Source: Pseudomonas brassicacearum (GTDB taxonomy: Bacteria > Pseudomonadota > Gammaproteobacteria > Pseudomonadales > Pseudomonadaceae). Taken from it: a stretch of 64,000 nt of DNA. Position 1 is the stretch's first letter. Each line of letters begins with the position of its first letter. A program made the translations under genes and the position numbers. Below the pieces are notes generated by a model. That model was not told the origin of the DNA. It saw nothing but the letters and a program-made list of their open reading frames with translations, and did not search any database. The stretch lies in NCBI RefSeq assembly GCF_009601685.2, contig NZ_CP045701.2, positions 4,154,001 through 4,218,000 on the forward strand. The letters are read 5' to 3'. Below are positions 12,847 through 24,940 of this stretch, in pieces.

Positions 12847-13344
12847 ATGAATAGCACGCTTATCCAGACAGACCGTTTCGCCCTGAGCGAAACCGAGCGC
12901 TCGGCCATCGAGCACGAGCTGCATCACTACGAAGACCCGCGCGCGGCGTCGATCGAAGCCCTGAAGATCGTCCAGAAGGAACGTGGCTGGGTGCCTGACG
13001 GCGCGCTCTACGCCATCGGCGAGATCCTCGGCATCCCGGCCAGCGACGTCGAAGGCGTGGCCACCTTCTACAGCCAGATTTTCCGCCAGCCAGTGGGCCG
13101 TCACATCATTCGTGTCTGCGACAGCATGGTCTGCTACATCGGCGGCCACGAATCGGTGGTCGGCGAGCTCCAGAGCAAGCTGGGCATCGGCCTGGGCCAG
13201 ACCACTGCCGACGGTCGCTTCACCCTGCTGCCGGTGTGCTGCCTGGGTAACTGCGACAAGGCGCCAGCGCTGATGATCGACGACGACACCTTCGGTGACG
13301 TCCAGCCTGACGGCGTCGCCAAACTGCTGGAGGGCTACGTATGA
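12847..13344 (+). CDS. nuoE: NADH-quinone oxidoreductase subunit E
   Basis: NuoE is the 24-kDa-type subunit with a thioredoxin-like fold holding the [2Fe-2S] cluster N1a. The four ligands are visible as C-x4-C (VCDSMVC) and C-x3-C (CLGNC). The length is 165 residues. It overlaps nuoF by four bases (ATGA), a sign of coupled translation of the NADH dehydrogenase module E-F-G. Confidence 0.96.
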   Translation: MNSTLIQTDRFALSETERSAIEHELHHYEDPRAASIEALKIVQKERGWVPDGALYAIGEILGIPASDVEGVATFYSQIFRQPVGRHIIRVCDSMVCYIGGHESVVGELQSKLGIGLGQTTADGRFTLLPVCCLGNCDKAPALMIDDDTFGDVQPDGVAKLLEGYV

Positions 13345-14699
13345 CCCTGACTTCCTTCGGGCCCGCCAACCGCATCCAGCGTTCGGCCGAAACCCATCCC
13401 CTGACCTGGCGCCTGCGTGACGACGGCGAAGCCGTATGGCTGGACGAGTACCAGGCCAAGAACGGTTATGCCGCCGCGCGCAAGGCGTTCGCCGACATGG
13501 CCGGCGACGACATCGTCCAGACCGTGAAAGACTCCGGCCTCAAGGGCCGCGGCGGCGCGGGCTTTCCCACGGGTGTGAAGTGGGGCCTGATGCCCAAGGA
13601 CGAATCCATCAACATCCGCTACCTGCTGTGCAACGCGGATGAAATGGAGCCCAACACCTGGAAGGACCGCATGCTGATGGAGCAACTGCCCCATCTGCTG
13701 ATCGAAGGCATGCTGATCAGCGCCCGCGCGCTGAAAACCTACCGTGGCTATATCTTCCTGCGTGGCGAGTACACCACCGCCGCCAAGCACCTGAACCGTG
13801 CCGTGGAAGAAGCCAAGGCCGCAGGCCTCTTGGGCAAGAACATCCTGGGCTCGGGCTTCGATTTCGAGCTGTTCGTCCACACCGGTGCCGGACGCTATAT
13901 CTGCGGTGAAGAAACCGCGCTGATCAACTCCCTGGAAGGCCGCCGCGCCAACCCACGTTCCAAGCCGCCCTTCCCTGCCGCCGTCGGCGTGTGGGGCAAG
14001 CCGACCTGCGTGAACAACGTCGAGACCCTGTGCAACGTGCCGGCGATCATCGCCGACGGCGTGGACTGGTACAAATCCCTGGCCCGCGACGGCAGCGAAG
14101 ACATGGGCACCAAGCTCATGGGCTTCTCCGGCAAGGTCAAGAACCCTGGCCTGTGGGAACTGCCGTTCGGCGTCACCGGCCGCGAACTGTTCGAAGACTA
14201 CGCCGGCGGCATGCGCGACGGCTACACGCTCAAGTGCTGGCAGCCTGGCGGCGCCGGTACCGGTTTCCTGTTGCCCGAACACCTGGACGCCCAAATGTAC
14301 GCCGGCGGCATCGCCAAGGTCGGCACCCGCATGGGTACCGGCCTGGCCATGGCGGTGGACGACAGCGTCAACATGGTGTCGCTGCTGCGCAACATGGAAG
14401 AGTTCTTCTCCCGTGAGTCGTGCGGTTTCTGCACCCCTTGCCGCGATGGCCTGCCGTGGAGCGTCAAGCTGCTGCGGGCCCTTGAAAACGGCGAAGGCCA
14501 GGCCGGCGACATCGAGACCCTGCTGGGTCTGGTGGGTTTCCTCGGCCCAGGCAAGACCTTCTGTGCTCACGCACCGGGTGCCGTGGAGCCGTTGGGCAGC
14601 GCGATCAAATACTTCCGCCCTGAATTCGAGGCCGGCATCGCGCCAACCCGCGCGGGCGATCTCAATCAGGTGGTCACGCCGACCATGGTCGGCGCGTAA
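13341..14699 (+). CDS. nuoF: NADH-quinone oxidoreductase subunit F (FMN, NADH site)
   Basis: NuoF binds NADH and FMN and carries cluster N3. Motifs seen are the glycine-rich [14 protein letters not shown] near residues 60-75, the [16 protein letters not shown] stretch near residue 185, and the cluster ligands in [12 protein letters not shown] plus a later cysteine in KTFCAHA. The length is 452 residues. It overlaps nuoE by four bases and is followed by a 137-base gap before nuoG. Confidence 0.97.
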   Translation: MTLTSFGPANRIQRSAETHPLTWRLRDDGEAVWLDEYQAKNGYAAARKAFADMAGDDIVQTVKDSGLKGRGGAGFPTGVKWGLMPKDESINIRYLLCNADEMEPNTWKDRMLMEQLPHLLIEGMLISARALKTYRGYIFLRGEYTTAAKHLNRAVEEAKAAGLLGKNILGSGFDFELFVHTGAGRYICGEETALINSLEGRRANPRSKPPFPAAVGVWGKPTCVNNVETLCNVPAIIADGVDWYKSLARDGSEDMGTKLMGFSGKVKNPGLWELPFGVTGRELFEDYAGGMRDGYTLKCWQPGGAGTGFLLPEHLDAQMYAGGIAKVGTRMGTGLAMAVDDSVNMVSLLRNMEEFFSRESCGFCTPCRDGLPWSVKLLRALENGEGQAGDIETLLGLVGFLGPGKTFCAHAPGAVEPLGSAIKYFRPEFEAGIAPTRAGDLNQVVTPTMVGA

Positions 14700-14836
14700 C
14701 GACGCTTTGAAAGGCGAAGGGTCCGTGCCCTGCGCCTTCGTCCGATGACGCCTTTGAAGGCTGTTTGGATTCGGACGAATAACAAGATTCCATTAGCCAC
14801 GCCCGCTGACACCGGGCCAACGAAGAACTTTGAACC
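14700..14836 (+). other. nuoF-nuoG spacer with a hairpin
   Basis: This is the longest spacer inside the nuo operon. It contains a GC hairpin (arms GGCGAAGGG near 14713 and CCCTGCGCC near 14728) without a T tract. No gene is seen. It may affect message stability rather than termination. Confidence 0.45.
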
Positions 14837-17551
14837 ATGGCCACTATCCACGTAGACGGCAAAGAGCTCGAAGTCGATGGCGCAGACAACCTGTTACAGG
14901 CATGTCTGTCGCTGGGCCTCGACATTCCATATTTCTGCTGGCACCCCGCCCTTGGCAGCGTTGGCGCTTGTCGCCAGTGCGCAGTCAAGCAGTACACCGA
15001 CGAAAACGACAAGCGTGGTCGGATCGTCATGTCCTGCATGACCCCCGCCACCGACGGCAGCTGGATCTCCATCGACGACGAAGAAGCGAAAGTGTTTCGC
15101 GCCAGCGTCGTCGAATGGCTGATGACCAACCACCCTCACGACTGCCCGGTCTGCGAGGAAGGCGGCCACTGCCACTTGCAAGACATGACGGTGATGACCG
15201 GCCACAACGAGCGCCGTTATCGCTTCACCAAGCGCACCCACCAGAACCAGGACCTCGGCCCGTTCATCTCCCACGAGATGAACCGCTGCATCGCCTGCTA
15301 TCGCTGCGTGCGCTTCTACAAGGACTACGCCGGCGGCACCGACCTGGGTGTTTTCGGCGCCCACGACAACGTGTACTTCGGTCGCGTTGAAGACGGCACC
15401 CTGGAAAGCGAGTTCTCCGGCAACCTCACCGAGGTCTGCCCGACCGGTGTGTTCACCGACAAGACTCACTCCGAGCGTTACAACCGCAAGTGGGACATGC
15501 AGTTCTCGCCGAGCATCTGCCATGGCTGCTCCAGCGGTTGCAACATTTCCCCGGGCGAGCGCTACGGTGAACTGCGTCGTATCGAAAACCGCTTCAACGG
15601 TTCGGTGAACCAGTACTTCCTGTGTGACCGTGGCCGTTTCGGCTATGGCTACGTCAACCGCAAGGATCGTCCACGCCAGCCGCTGCTGGCAAACGGCGCC
15701 AAGCTGAGCCTGGACCAAGCCCTGGACAAGGCCGCCGACCTGCTGCGCGGTCGCAACATCGTCGGCATCGGTTCGCCACGGGCCAGCCTGGAAAGCAACT
15801 ACGCGCTGCGTGAACTGGTCGGCGCCGAGCACTTCTACAGTGGCATCGAGGCCGGTGAGCTGGAACGCATCCGCCTGGTGCTGCAAGTGCTCAAGAACAG
15901 CCCGCTGCCCGTGCCGAACATGCGCGACATCGAAGACCACGACGCGGTGTTCGTCCTCGGCGAAGACCTGACCCAGACTGCCGCCCGCATGGCCCTGGCC
16001 CTGCGCCAGTCGGTCAAGGGCAAGGCCGAAGACATGGCCGACGCCATGCGCGTGCAGCCATGGCTCGACGCCGCCGTGAAGAACATCGGCCAGCACGCGC
16101 TGAACCCGCTGTTCATCGCCAGCCTGGCTGAAACCAAGCTCGACGACGTGGCCGAAGAATGCGTCCACGCCGCCCCTGACGACCTGGCCCGCATCGGTTT
16201 CGCCGTGGCCCACGCCCTGGACGCCAGCGCCCCGGCCGTCGACGGGCTGGACAGCGAAGCGGCCGCCCTGGCCCAACGCATCGCCGACGCCCTGCTGGCG
16301 GCCAAGCGCCCACTGATCATCGCCGGCACCTCGTTGGGTTCCAAGGCGCTGATCGAAGCCGCGGCCAACATCGCCAAGGCCTTGAAGCTGCGCGAGAAGA
16401 ACGGTTCCATCAGTCTGATCGTCCCGGAAGCCAACAGCCTCGGCCTGGCCATGCTCGGTGGCGAATCGGTAGACGCCGCCCTGCAAGCGGTGATCGACGG
16501 CAGCGCCGACGCCATCGTGGTGCTGGAAAACGACCTGTATACCCGCACCGACAAGGCCCGGGTGGACGCCGCCCTGAACGCCGCGAAAGTGCTGATCGTC
16601 GCCGACCATCAGAAAACCGCCACCACCGACCGCGCCCACCTGGTGCTGCCGGCGGCGAGCTTCGCCGAAGGCGACGGTACGCTGGTCAGCCAGGAAGGTC
16701 GCGCCCAGCGCTTCTTCCAGGTCTTCGACCCGCAATACCTGGACGCCAGCATCCTGGTTCATGAAGGCTGGCGCTGGCTGCATGCCCTGCGCTCGACCCT
16801 GCTGGACCAGCCGGTGGACTGGACGCAACTGGACCACGCGACCGCTGCCTGCGCCGAGAGCAACCCGCAACTGGCGCGCATCGTCGATGCCGCTCCGTCG
16901 GCCTCGTTCCGCATCAAAGGCCTGAAGCTGGCGCGCGAACCGCTGCGCTACTCCGGTCGCACCGCCATGCGCGCCGACATCAGCGTTCACGAACCGCGCA
17001 CCTCCCAGGACAACGACACCGCGTTCTCGTTCTCCATGGAAGGCTACTCGGGCTCGACCGAACCGCGTTCCCAGGTGCCATTCGCCTGGTCGCCGGGCTG
17101 GAACTCGCCGCAAGCCTGGAACAAGTTCCAGGACGAAGTCGGTGGTCACCTGCGTGCCGGCGACCCGGGCACCCGCCTGATCGAAAGCCAGGGCGATGGC
17201 CTGAGCTGGTTCGCCAGCGTGCCACGCGCCTTCAACCCGGCACCGGGCACCTGGCAGGTCGTGCCGTTCCATCACCTGTTCGGCAGCGAAGAGAACTCTT
17301 CCAAGGCCGCACCGGTGCAGGAGCGCATCCCGGCCGCCTACGTGTCGCTGGCCAAGTCCGAAGCCGACCGCCTGGGCGTCAACGACGGAGCCCTGCTGAG
17401 CCTGAACGTGGCCGGCCAGACCTTGCGTCTGCCACTGCGCATCAATGAAGAACTGGGCGCCGGCCTGGTGGCCCTGCCGGCTGGCCTGGCAGGCATCCCG
17501 CCAGCGATTTTCGGCAAAACCGTCGACGGTCTGCAGGAGGCAGCGCAATGA
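14837..17551 (+). CDS. nuoG: NADH-quinone oxidoreductase subunit G
   Basis: NuoG is the large iron-sulfur subunit of the NADH module. The [2Fe-2S] ligands C34, C45, C48 and C67 are visible. The His-Cys-rich [14 protein letters not shown] motif gives cluster N5, [13 protein letters not shown] gives one 4Fe-4S set, and [10 protein letters not shown] marks the molybdopterin-oxidoreductase-like cluster N7 region. The remaining two thirds resemble a molybdopterin enzyme fold without cofactor. Its 904 residues match the family. It overlaps nuoH by four bases. Confidence 0.97.
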   Translation: MATIHVDGKELEVDGADNLLQACLSLGLDIPYFCWHPALGSVGACRQCAVKQYTDENDKRGRIVMSCMTPATDGSWISIDDEEAKVFRASVVEWLMTNHPHDCPVCEEGGHCHLQDMTVMTGHNERRYRFTKRTHQNQDLGPFISHEMNRCIACYRCVRFYKDYAGGTDLGVFGAHDNVYFGRVEDGTLESEFSGNLTEVCPTGVFTDKTHSERYNRKWDMQFSPSICHGCSSGCNISPGERYGELRRIENRFNGSVNQYFLCDRGRFGYGYVNRKDRPRQPLLANGAKLSLDQALDKAADLLRGRNIVGIGSPRASLESNYALRELVGAEHFYSGIEAGELERIRLVLQVLKNSPLPVPNMRDIEDHDAVFVLGEDLTQTAARMALALRQSVKGKAEDMADAMRVQPWLDAAVKNIGQHALNPLFIASLAETKLDDVAEECVHAAPDDLARIGFAVAHALDASAPAVDGLDSEAAALAQRIADALLAAKRPLIIAGTSLGSKALIEAAANIAKALKLREKNGSISLIVPEANSLGLAMLGGESVDAALQAVIDGSADAIVVLENDLYTRTDKARVDAALNAAKVLIVADHQKTATTDRAHLVLPAASFAEGDGTLVSQEGRAQRFFQVFDPQYLDASILVHEGWRWLHALRSTLLDQPVDWTQLDHATAACAESNPQLARIVDAAPSASFRIKGLKLAREPLRYSGRTAMRADISVHEPRTSQDNDTAFSFSMEGYSGSTEPRSQVPFAWSPGWNSPQAWNKFQDEVGGHLRAGDPGTRLIESQGDGLSWFASVPRAFNPAPGTWQVVPFHHLFGSEENSSKAAPVQERIPAAYVSLAKSEADRLGVNDGALLSLNVAGQTLRLPLRINEELGAGLVALPAGLAGIPPAIFGKTVDGLQEAAQ

Positions 17552-18555
17552 GCTGGTTCACCCCTGAAGTGATCGCTGTGATCCTGACGGTCCTCAAGGC
17601 CATCGTGATCCTGCTGGCCGTGGTGGTCGCAGGCGCACTGTTGAGCTTCGTCGAACGTCGCCTGCTGGGCTGGTGGCAGGACCGCTACGGTCCGAACCGC
17701 GTCGGCCCGTACGGGATGTTCCAGATCGCCGCCGACATGATCAAGATGTTCTTCAAGGAAGACTGGACGCCACCGTTTGCCGACAAGGTGATCTTCACCC
17801 TGGCACCGGTGGTGGCCATGAGCGCCTTGCTGATCGCCTTCGCGATCATCCCGATCACCCCGACCTGGGGCGTGGCGGACCTGAACATCGGCCTGCTGTT
17901 CTTCTTCGCCATGGCCGGCCTGTCGGTGTATGCGGTGCTGTTCGCCGGCTGGTCGAGCAACAACAAGTTCGCCCTGCTGGGCAGCCTGCGGGCCTCGGCC
18001 CAGACCGTGTCCTACGAAGTGTTCATGGGCCTGTCGCTCATGGGCATCGTGATCCAGGCCGGCTCGTTCAACATGCGCGACATCGTCGAGTACCAGGCCC
18101 AGAACCTGTGGTTCATCATTCCGCAGTTCTTCGGTTTCTGTACCTTCTTCATCGCTGGCGTGGCCGTGACTCACCGTCACCCCTTCGACCAGCCGGAAGC
18201 GGAGCAGGAACTGGCCGACGGTTACCACATTGAATATGCCGGCATGAAATGGGGCATGTTCTTCGTCGGTGAATATATCGGCATCATCCTGATCTCGGCG
18301 CTGCTGGTAACGCTGTTCTTCGGTGGCTGGCACGGTCCGTTCGGCATCCTGCCGCAACTGTCCTTCGTCTGGTTCGCCCTGAAGACCGCGTTCTTCATCA
18401 TGCTGTTCGTCCTGCTGCGCGCCTCGATCCCGCGCCCACGCTACGACCAGGTGATGGACTTCAGCTGGAAATTCTGCCTGCCGCTGACCCTGATCAACAT
18501 GCTGGTGACCGCTGCGATCGTTTTGATGAACGCGCCTGCGGCCGCGGTTCAGTGA
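17548..18555 (+). CDS. nuoH: NADH-quinone oxidoreductase subunit H
   Basis: NuoH is the membrane subunit that joins the peripheral arm and forms part of the quinone chamber. It has 335 residues with about eight hydrophobic helices. Conserved loops are seen: [19 protein letters not shown] near residue 35 and [17 protein letters not shown] near residue 210. It overlaps nuoG by four bases and ends 11 bases before nuoI. Confidence 0.97.
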   Translation: MSWFTPEVIAVILTVLKAIVILLAVVVAGALLSFVERRLLGWWQDRYGPNRVGPYGMFQIAADMIKMFFKEDWTPPFADKVIFTLAPVVAMSALLIAFAIIPITPTWGVADLNIGLLFFFAMAGLSVYAVLFAGWSSNNKFALLGSLRASAQTVSYEVFMGLSLMGIVIQAGSFNMRDIVEYQAQNLWFIIPQFFGFCTFFIAGVAVTHRHPFDQPEAEQELADGYHIEYAGMKWGMFFVGEYIGIILISALLVTLFFGGWHGPFGILPQLSFVWFALKTAFFIMLFVLLRASIPRPRYDQVMDFSWKFCLPLTLINMLVTAAIVLMNAPAAAVQ

Positions 18556-18566
18556 GGATTTGACCC

Positions 18567-19115
18567 ATGTTCAAATATATTGGCGACATCGTTAAGGGTA
18601 CCGGTACCCAACTGCGAAGCCTGGTCATGATCTTCGGCCATGGCTTTCGCAAGCGCGACACCCTGCAATACCCGGAAGAGCCGGTCTACCTGGCACCGCG
18701 CTATCGTGGCCGCATCGTCCTGACCCGCGACCCCGACGGCGAAGAGCGCTGCGTGGCCTGCAACCTGTGCGCCGTGGCGTGCCCGGTGGGTTGCATCTCG
18801 CTGCAGAAAGCTGAAACCGAAGACGGTCGCTGGTACCCGGACTTCTTCCGTATCAACTTCTCGCGCTGCATTTTCTGCGGCCTCTGCGAGGAAGCCTGCC
18901 CGACCACCGCGATCCAGCTCACGCCGGATTTCGAAATGGCCGAGTTCAAACGTCAGGACCTGGTGTACGAGAAAGAAGATCTGCTGATTTCCGGTCCCGG
19001 TAAAAACCCTGATTACAACTTCTATCGTGTTGCAGGTATGGCCATTGCCGGTAAGCCAAAAGGCGCCGCGCAGAACGAAGCCGAACCGATCAACGTGAAG
19101 AGCTTGCTGCCTTAA
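18567..19115 (+). CDS. nuoI: NADH-quinone oxidoreductase subunit I
   Basis: NuoI carries the two 4Fe-4S clusters N6a and N6b. Both ferredoxin motifs are complete: [12 protein letters not shown] and [12 protein letters not shown]. The length is 182 residues. The N-terminus contains an amphipathic stretch that contacts NuoH. It sits in operon order between nuoH and nuoJ. Confidence 0.97.
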   Translation: MFKYIGDIVKGTGTQLRSLVMIFGHGFRKRDTLQYPEEPVYLAPRYRGRIVLTRDPDGEERCVACNLCAVACPVGCISLQKAETEDGRWYPDFFRINFSRCIFCGLCEEACPTTAIQLTPDFEMAEFKRQDLVYEKEDLLISGPGKNPDYNFYRVAGMAIAGKPKGAAQNEAEPINVKSLLP

Positions 19116-19124
19116 GGAAGAAAG

Positions 19125-19625
19125 ATGGAATTCGCTTTCTATTTCGCATCGGGTATCGCGGTGGTGTCCACGCTTCGTGTGGTCACCAACACCAACCCCG
19201 TGCACGCCCTGCTCTACCTGATCATTTCGCTGATCGCCGTGGCCATGACCTTCTTCGCCCTCGGCGCGCCGTTCGCCGGAGCCCTGGAAGTGATCGCCTA
19301 CGCTGGCGCCATCATGGTGCTGTTCGTGTTCGTGGTGATGATGCTCAACCTCGGCCCGGCCGCGGTCCAGCAGGAACGCTCCTGGCTCAAGCCCGGCATC
19401 TGGGCGGGACCGGTGATCCTGTCCGCCCTGCTGCTGGGTGAACTGCTGTATGTGCTGTTCGCTCACCAGAGCGGCCAGGCCATCGGCCACACCACCGTAG
19501 ACGCCAAGGCCGTGGGCATCAGCCTGTTCGGTCCGTACCTGCTGGTGGTCGAACTCGCCTCGATGCTGCTGCTTGCCGCAGCCGTCACGGCGTTCCATTT
19601 GGGCCGTAACGAGGCGAAGGAGTAA
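19125..19625 (+). CDS. nuoJ: NADH-quinone oxidoreductase subunit J
   Basis: NuoJ is a five-helix membrane subunit of 166 residues. The helix [18 protein letters not shown] (about residues 57-74), with its conserved glycine that forms a pi-bulge in complex I, is present. It starts nine bases after nuoI, with AAGGAAG before the ATG, and is followed by nuoK. Confidence 0.95.
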
Positions 19626-19629
19626 TCAC

Positions 19630-19938
19630 ATGCCTGCTATCCCTCTCGAGCATGGTCTGGCGGTTGCCGGCATCCTGTTCTGCCTCGGTCTGGTTGGCCT
19701 GATGGTCCGCCGCAACATTCTGTTCGTGCTGATGAGCCTGGAGGTCATGATGAATGCCTCCGCCCTGGCCTTCATCGTCGCGGGCGCTCGCTGGGCGCAG
19801 CCGGATGGACAGATCATGTTCATCCTGGTGATCAGCCTGGCAGCCGCCGAGGCCAGTATCGGCCTGGCGATCCTGTTGCAGCTGTATCGCCGCTTCCACA
19901 CCCTCGACATTGACGCTGCCAGCGAGATGCGCGGATGA
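19630..19938 (+). CDS. nuoK: NADH-quinone oxidoreductase subunit K
   Basis: NuoK is a three-helix proton-channel subunit. The ATG at 19630 ([16 protein letters not shown]) gives 102 residues, the family length. The conserved glutamates are seen in MSLEVMMNA and [11 protein letters not shown]. It overlaps nuoL by four bases. Confidence 0.95.
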
Positions 19939-21788
19939 ACCTTCTCTTCCTGACTTTCATATTCCCCCTCATCGGTTTCCTGCTGCTGTCGTTCTCCCGT
20001 GGACGCTGGTCGGAAAACCTGTCAGCGCTGGTTGGCGTGGGTTCCATCGGCCTGTCTGCCATCGTCACGGCCTACGTGATCTGGCAATTCAACGTCGCCC
20101 CACCGGAAGGTGGCAGGTACGTGCAGGTGCTGTGGCAGTGGATGGCCGTTGAAGGCTTCACGCCGAACTTCGCCCTGTACCTGGACGGCCTGTCCATCAC
20201 CATGCTTGGCGTGGTGGTCGGCGTGGGTTTCCTGATCCACCTGTTCGCCTCCTGGTACATGCGCGGTGAAGCCGGTTATTCGCGCTTCTTCGCCTACACC
20301 AACCTGTTCATCGCCAGCATGTTGTTCCTGGTGCTCGGCGATAACCTGTTGTTCCTGTACTTCGGCTGGGAAGGCGTGGGCCTGTGCTCGTACCTGTTGA
20401 TCGGTTTCTACTACAGCAACCGCAACAACGGGAATGCCGCACTCAAGGCGTTCATCGTCACCCGGATCGGCGACGTGTTCATGGCCATCGGCCTGTTCAT
20501 CCTGTTCCAGCAACTGGGCACGCTGAACATCCAGGAACTGCTGGTCAAGGCACCCGAGCACTTCAAGGTCGGTGACTTCTGGATCGTCCTGGCGACCCTG
20601 ATGCTGCTGGGCGGCGCCGTCGGTAAATCCGCGCAACTGCCGCTGCAAACCTGGTTGGCGGACGCGATGGCCGGCCCTACCCCGGTTTCGGCACTGATCC
20701 ACGCCGCGACCATGGTGACCGCGGGCGTCTACCTGATCGCCCGTACCCACGGCCTGTTCGCCCTGGCGCCGGACATCCTGCACCTGGTGGGCATCGTCGG
20801 CGGCGTAACCCTGGTACTGGCCGGTTTTGCCGCCCTGGTGCAAACCGACATCAAGCGCATCCTCGCCTACTCGACCATGAGCCAGATCGGCTACATGTTC
20901 CTGGCCCTGGGCGTCGGTGCCTGGGAAGGCGCGATCTTCCACCTGATGACCCATGCCTTCTTCAAGGCGCTGCTGTTCCTTGCTTCCGGTGCGGTGATCG
21001 TTGCCTGCCACCACGAGCAGAACATCTTCAAGATGGGCGGCCTGTGGAAGAAACTGCCGTTGGCCTACGCCAGTTTCATCGTCGGCGGCGCGGCCCTGGC
21101 GGCCCTGCCACTGGTCACCGCCGGTTTCTACTCCAAGGACGAGATCCTCTGGGAAGCGTTCGCCAGCGGTAACCAGGCACTGCTCTATGCCGGCCTGGTG
21201 GGTGCGTTCATGACCTCGCTGTACACCTTCCGCCTGATCTTCATCGCGTTCCATGGTGAAGCCAAGACCCAAGCCCATGCCGGCCACGGCATTGCCCACT
21301 GGCTGCCACTGTCGGTGCTGATCGTGCTGTCGACCTTCGTCGGCGCCATGATCACCCCGCCGCTGGCCGATGTGCTGCCGCAAAGCGTCGGCCATGCCGG
21401 CGGCGAAGCCAAGCACAGCCTGGAAATCGCCTCGGGCGCCATCGCCCTGGCGGGTATCCTGCTGGCCGCCCTGCTGTTCCTGGGCAAGCGTCGTTTCGTC
21501 ACGGCGATCGCCAACAGCGGCATCGGGCGATTCCTTTCGGCCTGGTGGTTCGCCGCCTGGGGCTTCGACTGGATCTACGACAAACTGTTCGTCAAGCCAT
21601 ACCTTGCGATCAGCCACATTCTGCGCAAAGACCCGCTCGACCAGACCATTGGCCTGATCCCGCGCATGGCCAAGGGCGGCCACACCGCCCTGAGCCGTAC
21701 CGAGACCGGTCAACTGCGTTGGTATGCGGCTTCCATGGCGGCTGGCGCCGTGCTGGTTATCGGCGCCATCGTGCTGGTAGCGGTCTGA
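19935..21788 (+). CDS. nuoL: NADH-quinone oxidoreductase subunit L
   Basis: NuoL is the most distal antiporter-like proton pump, with about 14 helices plus the long lateral helix. The 617-residue length is typical. Conserved stretches include [23 protein letters not shown] sequence near residue 140, the channel lysine region, and [15 protein letters not shown] near residue 255. It overlaps nuoK by four bases and is separated from nuoM by 39 bases. Confidence 0.97.
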
Positions 21789-21827
21789 TATGAACCTTGC
21801 GAACTTGCGAAAGGAAACGAGCCCGTC

Positions 21828-23360
21828 ATGATTCTGCCCTGGCTAATCCTGATCCCCTTCATCGGCGGCCTGCTGTGCTGGATCGCGGAGCGCTCCAGCT
21901 CCACGCTCCCGCGCTGGATTGCGCTGCTGACCATGTCCCTGGAACTCGCGCTCGGCCTCTGGCTCTGGGCGACCGGCGACTATTCATTTGCTCCGGCCCC
22001 TGGCGCCGATCCAACCTGGGCGCTTGAATTCAAGCACGTCTGGATCGCGCGCTTCGGCATCAGCGTGCACCTGGCCCTCGACGGCCTGTCGCTGCTGATG
22101 ATCCTGCTGACCGGCCTGCTGGGTATCCTCTCGGTACTCTGCTCCTGGAAAGAGATCCAGCGTCACGTGGGTTTCTTCCACCTGAACCTGATGTGGATCC
22201 TGGGCGGCGTCATCGGCGTGTTCCTGGCGCTGGACCTGTTCATGTTCTTCTTCTTCTGGGAAATGATGCTGGTGCCGATGTACTTCCTCATTGCGCTCTG
22301 GGGTCACAGTTCTTCGGACGGCAAGAAAACCCGGATCTACGCGGCGACCAAGTTCTTCATCTTCACCCAGGCTTCCGGCCTGATCATGTTGGTGGCGATC
22401 CTTGGCCTGGTGCTGGTCAACTTCAACAACACCGGCGTGATTACCTTCAACTACGCCGACCTGTTGAAAGTGCAGATGTCCAAGACCACCGAGTACGTGC
22501 TGATGCTCGGCTTCTTCATCGCCTTCGCGGTGAAGCTGCCGGTGGTGCCGTTCCACTCCTGGCTGCCGGACGCCCACGCCCAGGCGCCGACCGCAGGCTC
22601 CGTGGACCTGGCGGGTATCTTGCTCAAGACGGCGGCCTACGGCCTGCTGCGTTTTGCCCTGCCGCTGTTCCCCAATGCGTCGGCCGAGTTCGCGCCGATC
22701 GCCATGACCCTGGGCCTGATCGGGATTTTCTACGGTGCGTTCCTGGCGTTCGCCCAGACCGACATCAAGCGCCTGATCGCGTTCTCCAGCGTTTCGCACA
22801 TGGGCTTCGTGCTGATCGGGATCTACTCCGGCAGCCAGCTCGCCCTGCAAGGCGCGGTGATCCAGATGTTGGCTCACGGCCTGTCGGCGGCGGCGCTGTT
22901 TATCCTCAGCGGTCAGTTGTACGAGCGCCTGCACACCCGGGACATGCGTGAGATGGGCGGCATCTGGTCGCGCATCGCCTACCTGCCGGCCATCAGCCTG
23001 TTCTTCGCCGCCGCTTCCCTGGGCCTGCCAGGCACTGGCAACTTCGTCGGCGAGTTCCTGATCCTGATCGGCACGTTCGCCAGTTCGCCATGGATCACCG
23101 CCATTGCGACTTCCGGCCTGGTGTTCGGTTCGGTCTACTCGCTGATCATGATCCACCGTGCCTACTTCGGCCCGACCAAGTCGGACGAAGTGCTGCGTGG
23201 CATGGACGGTCGCGAACTGATCATGGTGCTCGGCCTTGCGGTGCTGCTGGTTTACCTCGGCGTTTTCCCGCAACCGTTCCTCGACACCTCTGCCGCCACG
23301 ATGCATGGCGTGCAGCAGTGGCTCGGCACCGCCTTCTCTCAACTCGCTTCGGCCCGGTAA
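21828..23360 (+). CDS. nuoM: NADH-quinone oxidoreductase subunit M
   Basis: NuoM is the second antiporter-like subunit, with 510 residues and about 14 helices. The channel glutamate lies in [15 protein letters not shown], and the lysine and histidine network region [15 protein letters not shown] is intact. It pumps protons during NADH oxidation. It ends seven bases before nuoN. Confidence 0.97.
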   Translation: MILPWLILIPFIGGLLCWIAERSSSTLPRWIALLTMSLELALGLWLWATGDYSFAPAPGADPTWALEFKHVWIARFGISVHLALDGLSLLMILLTGLLGILSVLCSWKEIQRHVGFFHLNLMWILGGVIGVFLALDLFMFFFFWEMMLVPMYFLIALWGHSSSDGKKTRIYAATKFFIFTQASGLIMLVAILGLVLVNFNNTGVITFNYADLLKVQMSKTTEYVLMLGFFIAFAVKLPVVPFHSWLPDAHAQAPTAGSVDLAGILLKTAAYGLLRFALPLFPNASAEFAPIAMTLGLIGIFYGAFLAFAQTDIKRLIAFSSVSHMGFVLIGIYSGSQLALQGAVIQMLAHGLSAAALFILSGQLYERLHTRDMREMGGIWSRIAYLPAISLFFAAASLGLPGTGNFVGEFLILIGTFASSPWITAIATSGLVFGSVYSLIMIHRAYFGPTKSDEVLRGMDGRELIMVLGLAVLLVYLGVFPQPFLDTSAATMHGVQQWLGTAFSQLASAR

Positions 23361-23367
23361 GAGCGCT

Positions 23368-24831
23368 ATGGAATTCACGATTCAACACTTTATCGCGCTT
23401 GCACCGCTGTTGATCACCAGCGCCACGATCATCGTGGTGATGCTGGCGATCGCCTGGCGGCGCAATCACTCACAGACCTTCCTGCTGTCGGTGGCGGGGC
23501 TGAACCTGGCCCTGCTGTCGATCTTGCCGGCCCTGAAAGTCGCGCCACTGGCGGTCACCCCGCTGATACAGATCGACAGCTTCGCCTGCCTCTACATGGC
23601 GTTGATCCTGGTCGCCACCCTGGCCTGTGTCACCCTCGCCCACGCCTACCTCGGCGATGGCGGTTCGGGTTACCCGGGCAACCGCGAAGAACTGTACCTG
23701 CTGATCCTGATGGCCGCCGCCGGTGGCCTGGTCCTGGTCAGCGCGCAGCACCTGGCCAGCCTGTTCATCGGCCTGGAACTGCTGTCGGTACCGGTCTACG
23801 GCCTGGTGGCCTATGCCTTCTTCAACAAGCGCTCCCTGGAAGCCGGCATCAAGTACATGGTGCTGTCGGCGGCCGGTTCCGCGTTCCTGTTGTTCGGTAT
23901 GGCCCTGCTCTACGCCGAAGCCGGCACCCTGAGCTTCGTCGGCATCGGCCAGGCCCTGGCGGCTACCGGCCTGCCTAGCCCGATCGCGCAACTGGGCCTG
24001 GGCATGATGCTGATCGGCCTGGCGTTCAAACTGTCGCTGGTACCGTTCCACCTCTGGACCCCGGACGTCTACGAAGGCGCCCCGGCGCCAGTGGCGGCGT
24101 TCCTGGCCACCGCTTCGAAAGTGGCGGTGTTCGCGGTCATGGTGCGTCTGTTCCAGATCTCGCCAGTGGCCAGCAGCGGTGTGCTGAGCAACGTGCTGAC
24201 CATCATCGCCATCGCGTCGATCCTGTTCGGTAACCTGCTGGCACTGACCCAGAGCAACCTCAAGCGTCTGCTGGGTTACTCGTCCATTGCCCACTTCGGC
24301 TACCTGCTGATCGCCCTGATCGCCAGCAAAGGCCTGGCCGTGGAAGCCATCGGCGTGTACCTGGTCACCTACGTGATCACCAGCCTCGGCGCCTTTGGCG
24401 TGATCACCCTGATGTCCTCGCCGTACAACGGCCGCGACGCCGACGCCCTGTACGAATACCGCGGCCTGTTCTGGCGCCGTCCGTACCTGACCGCCGTGCT
24501 GACCGTGATGATGCTGTCCCTGGCCGGCATCCCGCTGACCGCCGGCTTCATCGGCAAGTTCTACATCATCGCCACCGGCGTCGAAGCTCACCAATGGTGG
24601 CTGGTCGGCTCCCTGGTGCTGGGCAGTGCCATCGGCGTGTTCTACTACCTGCGCGTCATGGTCACCCTGTACCTGATGGAACCGAACCTGCGTCGTCACG
24701 ACGCCGAGTTGCACTGGGAACAAAAGGCAGGCGGCGTGATGCTGCTGGCCATCGCCGTACTGGCATTCTTCCTCGGTGTGTACCCGCAGCCGTTGCTGAC
24801 CCTGGTTCAGCAGGCTGGCTTGACGGGCTGA
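23368..24831 (+). CDS. nuoN: NADH-quinone oxidoreductase subunit N
   Basis: NuoN is the third antiporter-like subunit. The ATG at 23368 ([11 protein letters not shown]) gives 487 residues; an earlier in-frame ATG inside nuoM is a shadow. Motifs seen are [18 protein letters not shown] and [18 protein letters not shown]. It closes the operon, and a clear terminator follows within 40 bases. Confidence 0.97.
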   Translation: MEFTIQHFIALAPLLITSATIIVVMLAIAWRRNHSQTFLLSVAGLNLALLSILPALKVAPLAVTPLIQIDSFACLYMALILVATLACVTLAHAYLGDGGSGYPGNREELYLLILMAAAGGLVLVSAQHLASLFIGLELLSVPVYGLVAYAFFNKRSLEAGIKYMVLSAAGSAFLLFGMALLYAEAGTLSFVGIGQALAATGLPSPIAQLGLGMMLIGLAFKLSLVPFHLWTPDVYEGAPAPVAAFLATASKVAVFAVMVRLFQISPVASSGVLSNVLTIIAIASILFGNLLALTQSNLKRLLGYSSIAHFGYLLIALIASKGLAVEAIGVYLVTYVITSLGAFGVITLMSSPYNGRDADALYEYRGLFWRRPYLTAVLTVMMLSLAGIPLTAGFIGKFYIIATGVEAHQWWLVGSLVLGSAIGVFYYLRVMVTLYLMEPNLRRHDAELHWEQKAGGVMLLAIAVLAFFLGVYPQPLLTLVQQAGLTG

Positions 24832-24860
24832 TCGTGTAGCGGTAGATCGTAGAAAACAGA

Positions 24861-24887
24861 AACGGCACCTTTGGGGTGCCGTTTTTG
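24861..24887 (+). terminator. Terminator of the nuo operon
   Basis: The stem AACGGCACC / GGTGCCGTT is followed by a T tract, 30 bases after the nuoN stop. Confidence 0.92.
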
Positions 24888-24940
24888 CGTTTGGGGCATG
24901 ATGGATTTTCAGGAACCCGAGCCGTGAAGGAGAAACAACC

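Noticed and set aside
14894..17548. Minus-strand open frame of 884 codons opposite nuoG
   Set aside because: It is a shadow of nuoG with the same artefact composition and no ribosome site.
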